A stretch of 64,000 nt of DNA from Allorhizobium undicola ORS 992 = ATCC 700741 (GTDB lineage Bacteria > Pseudomonadota > Alphaproteobacteria > Rhizobiales > Rhizobiaceae): contig NZ_JHXQ01000001.1 of NCBI RefSeq assembly GCF_000621665.1, positions 62,001-126,000 on the forward strand, in the 5' to 3' direction. The translations under genes and the position numbers were made by a program. Each line of letters begins with the position of its first letter. Position 1 is the first letter of the stretch. This document shows positions 61,560 through 64,000 of this stretch, piece by piece. Below the pieces are notes generated by a model. The model searched no databases, was not told the DNA's origin, and was given only the letters and a program-made list of their open reading frames with translations.

Positions 61560-63389
61560 TCAGGCATGATCGTGGATGACTTCCAGAAACGCCTCGCCGA
61601 AGCGTTCGAGTTTCGTCTGGCCAACGCCGGACACGTCCAGCAACTCATCCGGCGTCAGCGGCCTTGCCTTTGTCATGGCGATCAGCGTGGTATCGGGAAA
61701 GATGACGTAGGGCGGAACGCCCTGGTCCTGCGCCAGCTCCCGCCGCAGTTTTCGGAGTGCTTCGAACAGCGCGGTTTCGGCCTCGTCCAGTTCGGCGCGC
61801 TGTCTGGTGCCGGAACCGGCAAGGCCCTGTTTTGCCGCCTTGCCGCGACTGGGACGATCCTTGCGAAAGCGGATCTCCCTCTCGCGCCTGAAAACGGCGC
61901 GCGCGCTTTCATCCAGTTTGAGGGCGCCGAAGGCGGTGTGGTCCACGAAGATCAATCCGGCGGCCAGCAATTGCCGGTAGACGGAAGACCATGTCTTGGC
62001 GGGCAGGTCCTTGCCCGCTCCGAAAACCGGCATGTCCACATGGCCGAAACGGGTGGTTTTTTCGTTGATTTCGCCCGTCAGCACATCCACCAGATGCCCG
62101 GTTCCGAAGCGCTCGCCGGTGCGATAGATGGCGGCCAGCGCCTTTATGGCGGCGTCCGTGCCGTCCCAGGTTTCCACCGGCTTGAGGCAGGTGTCGCAAT
62201 TGCCGCAACTGCCGCCATGCGCCTCGCCGAAATGCGCCAGAATGGCCTGACGGCGGCAGCCCGGCGTTTCGCAAATGGCCAGCAGCGCGTTCAGCTTGGC
62301 GCGCTCCACGCGCTTCACGTCCTCGCTTGCGCCACCTTCATCGATCATGCGGCCGCGCTGGATCACATCGGCCATGCCATAGGCCATCCAGACTTCGGAG
62401 GGCAGGCCATCGCGTCCGGCGCGCCCGGTTTCCTGGTAATAGGCCTCCACCGAACCTGGCAGATCGAGATGAGCCACATAGCGCACATTCGGCTTGTCGA
62501 TGCCCATGCCGAAGGCGACGGTTGCCACAAGGCACAATTCCTCCTGCTTCAGAAAGGCATCCTGATTGGCATCCCTGATCTGCCGGTCCATGCCGGCATG
62601 ATAGGGCAGGGCGTCAATGCCCTGCTCGTTCAGCCATTCGGCCGTCTCCTCGACCTTGGCCCGCGACAGGCAGTAAACGATGCCGCTCGATCCCTTGTGG
62701 CGCGACAGGAAGCGCAAAAGTTGCTGGCGCGGTTGGTCCCGCTCGACGATCTCGTAGGAAATGTTCGGCCGGTCGAAGGAGGTGGTGAAAACCTCCGCGT
62801 CATGCAGTTCCAGCCGGTCGATGATGTCTTGGCGGGTATGGGGATCGGCGGTGGCGGTCAGCGCCATGCGCGGCACGCCGGGATAAAGCGTCTTCAGCCC
62901 GCCCAGCGCCCGATATTCCGGGCGGAAATCATGCCCCCATTGGGAAACGCAATGGGCCTCGTCTATCGCAAAAAGAGCAATCTCCACGCCGCTCATCAGC
63001 TCGTGAAAACCGGGCGTTACCATACGCTCCGGCGTGACATAAAGAAGATCGAGCGTGCCGTCGGAAAGGCTGCGGCGCACCTCGAGATAATCCTCGCGGG
63101 TGAGGGAGGAGTTCAGCGCGGCGGCGCGAATGCCAAGCTGGGCAAGGGCCGTTACCTGATCGCGCATCAGGGCGATCAGCGGGGAAACCACGACGCCCAC
63201 TCCCTTGCGGCAAAGGGCGGGAATTTGAAAACACAGGGATTTTCCCGCCCCCGTGGGAAACAGCACCACCGCATCGCCCCCGGCCACGACCCGCTGGATG
63301 ACCGGCGCCTGCTTGCCGCGAAAGCCGCTATACCCGTAAACCCGCTGCAAAACCTCCAGCGGATGCGGCGTGACATGTTGGTGCTGCAT
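61560..63389 (-). CDS. recQ: ATP-dependent DNA helicase RecQ
   Basis: 609 residues from the ATG at 63387-63389 (AAAGGAA upstream). Superfamily 2 motifs: [59 protein letters not shown] zinc region with CETPGC and CGNCDTC; C-terminal HRDC ([18 protein letters not shown]). Recombination and replication repair. Divergent from the short-chain dehydrogenase gene. Confidence 0.95.
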   Translation of the reverse strand: MQHQHVTPHPLEVLQRVYGYSGFRGKQAPVIQRVVAGGDAVVLFPTGAGKSLCFQIPALCRKGVGVVVSPLIALMRDQVTALAQLGIRAAALNSSLTREDYLEVRRSLSDGTLDLLYVTPERMVTPGFHELMSGVEIALFAIDEAHCVSQWGHDFRPEYRALGGLKTLYPGVPRMALTATADPHTRQDIIDRLELHDAEVFTTSFDRPNISYEIVERDQPRQQLLRFLSRHKGSSGIVYCLSRAKVEETAEWLNEQGIDALPYHAGMDRQIRDANQDAFLKQEELCLVATVAFGMGIDKPNVRYVAHLDLPGSVEAYYQETGRAGRDGLPSEVWMAYGMADVIQRGRMIDEGGASEDVKRVERAKLNALLAICETPGCRRQAILAHFGEAHGGSCGNCDTCLKPVETWDGTDAAIKALAAIYRTGERFGTGHLVDVLTGEINEKTTRFGHVDMPVFGAGKDLPAKTWSSVYRQLLAAGLIFVDHTAFGALKLDESARAVFRREREIRFRKDRPSRGKAAKQGLAGSGTRQRAELDEAETALFEALRKLRRELAQDQGVPPYVIFPDTTLIAMTKARPLTPDELLDVSGVGQTKLERFGEAFLEVIHDHA

Positions 63390-63417
63390 GTGGCGTTCCT
63401 TTCTGCGGCGGGGATAA

Positions 63418-63525
63418 AGCATTTCCAGGAAAAGTGGAATCCGGTTTTCCGTCCGGAAATGCGCGACAGGAAGCATTGTCCTGAGAAAAGTGGAATCCGG
63501 TTTTCCCTTGGCAAATGCGTATCGG
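63418..63525. repeat. Two tandem AAAAGTGG-type palindromes
   Basis: GCATTTCCAGG...CCGGAAATGCG and GCATTGTCCTG...GGCAAATGCG, each around AAAAGTGGAATCCGGTTTTCC. Between divergent recQ and the dehydrogenase gene; the second arm set is imperfect. Confidence 0.8.
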
Positions 63526-63626
63526 GATGAAGCCGGGGTTGTGCGCGGGCGGCGAAAAGCAATTCACAGCTTTGCGGGAACGCTGTAGCCTTTGCGCCAT
63601 TGACAGTGAAAGAAGGATTTCAAACC

Positions 63627-64000
63627 ATGGATCTCGGCATTTCCGGCAAGCGCGCTCTTGTTCTGGCGGCGTCTCGGGGGCTTGGCGCGGGCATTGCCAG
63701 CGCGCTGGCGGCAGAAGGGGCGCATGTGCTGATTTGCGGGCGCACGGAAGAGAAGCTGAAGGCCAATTGCGACGCAATCGCCGCCGCAGGCGGCAAGGCC
63801 GATTATGTGGTGGCAGATCTTGCCGATGCGCATTTTGTCGATGCGATGCTTCATGCCGTGCGCGAAAAACTGGGTGGCATCGATATTCTGGTCAACAATA
63901 CCGGCGGTCCCACGCCGGGAACGGCTGAGGAGATGGATGCAGACAAGCTTTATACCTTCTTCCAGACCATGGTGGTGCGGGTCATCACGCTGACCAATGC
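63627..64000 (+). CDS. Short-chain dehydrogenase/reductase (truncated by window edge)
   Basis: First 124 residues only. ATG at 63627 after AAGGA. Rossmann motif AASRGLGAGIA, ICGRTEEKL, ADLADAHFVD and LVNNTGGPTPG (NNAG position). Oxidoreductase of the FabG-like group; substrate unknown, catalytic Tyr-Lys pair beyond the edge. Confidence 0.85.
   Translation, partial: MDLGISGKRALVLAASRGLGAGIASALAAEGAHVLICGRTEEKLKANCDAIAAAGGKADYVVADLADAHFVDAMLHAVREKLGGIDILVNNTGGPTPGTAEEMDADKLYTFFQTMVVRVITLTN

Noticed and set aside
1-64000. tRNA or rRNA genes and integration sites
   Set aside because: No cloverleaf-like sequence with a conserved TTCGAAT-type arm and no rRNA core sequence was found by reading; small tRNAs could be missed without a search tool.

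Overview
The window is high-GC alphaproteobacterial DNA, most likely from Rhizobiaceae (Agrobacterium/Rhizobium relatives). Evidence for this is a feuNPQ-like osmosensory locus followed by cycHJKL, degP, a two-component pair, glnE and a pleC-like kinase, plus the composite intergenic palindromes typical of rhizobia. No rRNA, tRNA or CRISPR array was recognised.

Left part (1-12.4 kb): a macAB-type exporter (macB runs off the left edge) divergent from a gene for a very Ser/Asp/Glu-rich protein; then a leftward, translationally coupled pair (4602-5841) made of a small DnaA-domain-IV-like DNA-binding protein and a DUF6456 protein. This pair has the architecture of the gene transfer agent activators GafY and GafZ (or a split GafA). 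Next come a DUF1214/DUF1254 pair, a class A penicillin-binding protein, a UPF0260 protein, a sulfotransferase-like protein, and a copper regulator/chaperone pair (hmrR-copZ) with a recognisable operator.

Central part (12.9-30.7 kb): a rightward gene transfer agent (GTA) structural cluster in canonical RcGTA order. It holds a helical candidate small terminase, TerL, a GH19-type endolysin, portal, a DUF6107 membrane protein, prohead protease, major capsid, head-tail connector, head closure, tail terminator, tail tube, gp10, tail chaperone, a short tape measure, gp12, gp13, an NlpC/P60 peptidase, a 1280-residue host-interaction protein and a small holin-like protein. All genes look intact and there is no integrase, repressor, replication gene or att site. 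The cluster is interrupted by many hairpin-forming repeats, including a 247-bp element with 16-bp terminal inverted repeats (three full copies and one half copy in the window) and two 55-bp-period tandem palindrome arrays. A promoter and a leader hairpin with a T-run precede the cluster. The activator pair (about 7.5 kb away), the leader terminator and the internal hairpins fit an activation-plus-antitermination model; the regulation is inference.

Right part (30.8-64 kb): a FeuN-like periplasmic protein, FeuP and FeuQ; an outer-membrane-type lipoprotein; the cytochrome c maturation genes cycHJKL preceded by a 26-bp palindromic tandem repeat; DegP; a second response regulator/kinase pair; glnE; a PleC-like kinase; pepN; an EamA transporter; an MFS transporter; an AT-rich stretch with a winged-helix-like protein; a family 4 uracil-DNA glycosylase; an Hsp70-like protein; ilvE; ETF-ubiquinone oxidoreductase with a 76-bp repeat array growing out of its 3' end; recQ; and the start of a short-chain dehydrogenase at the right edge.
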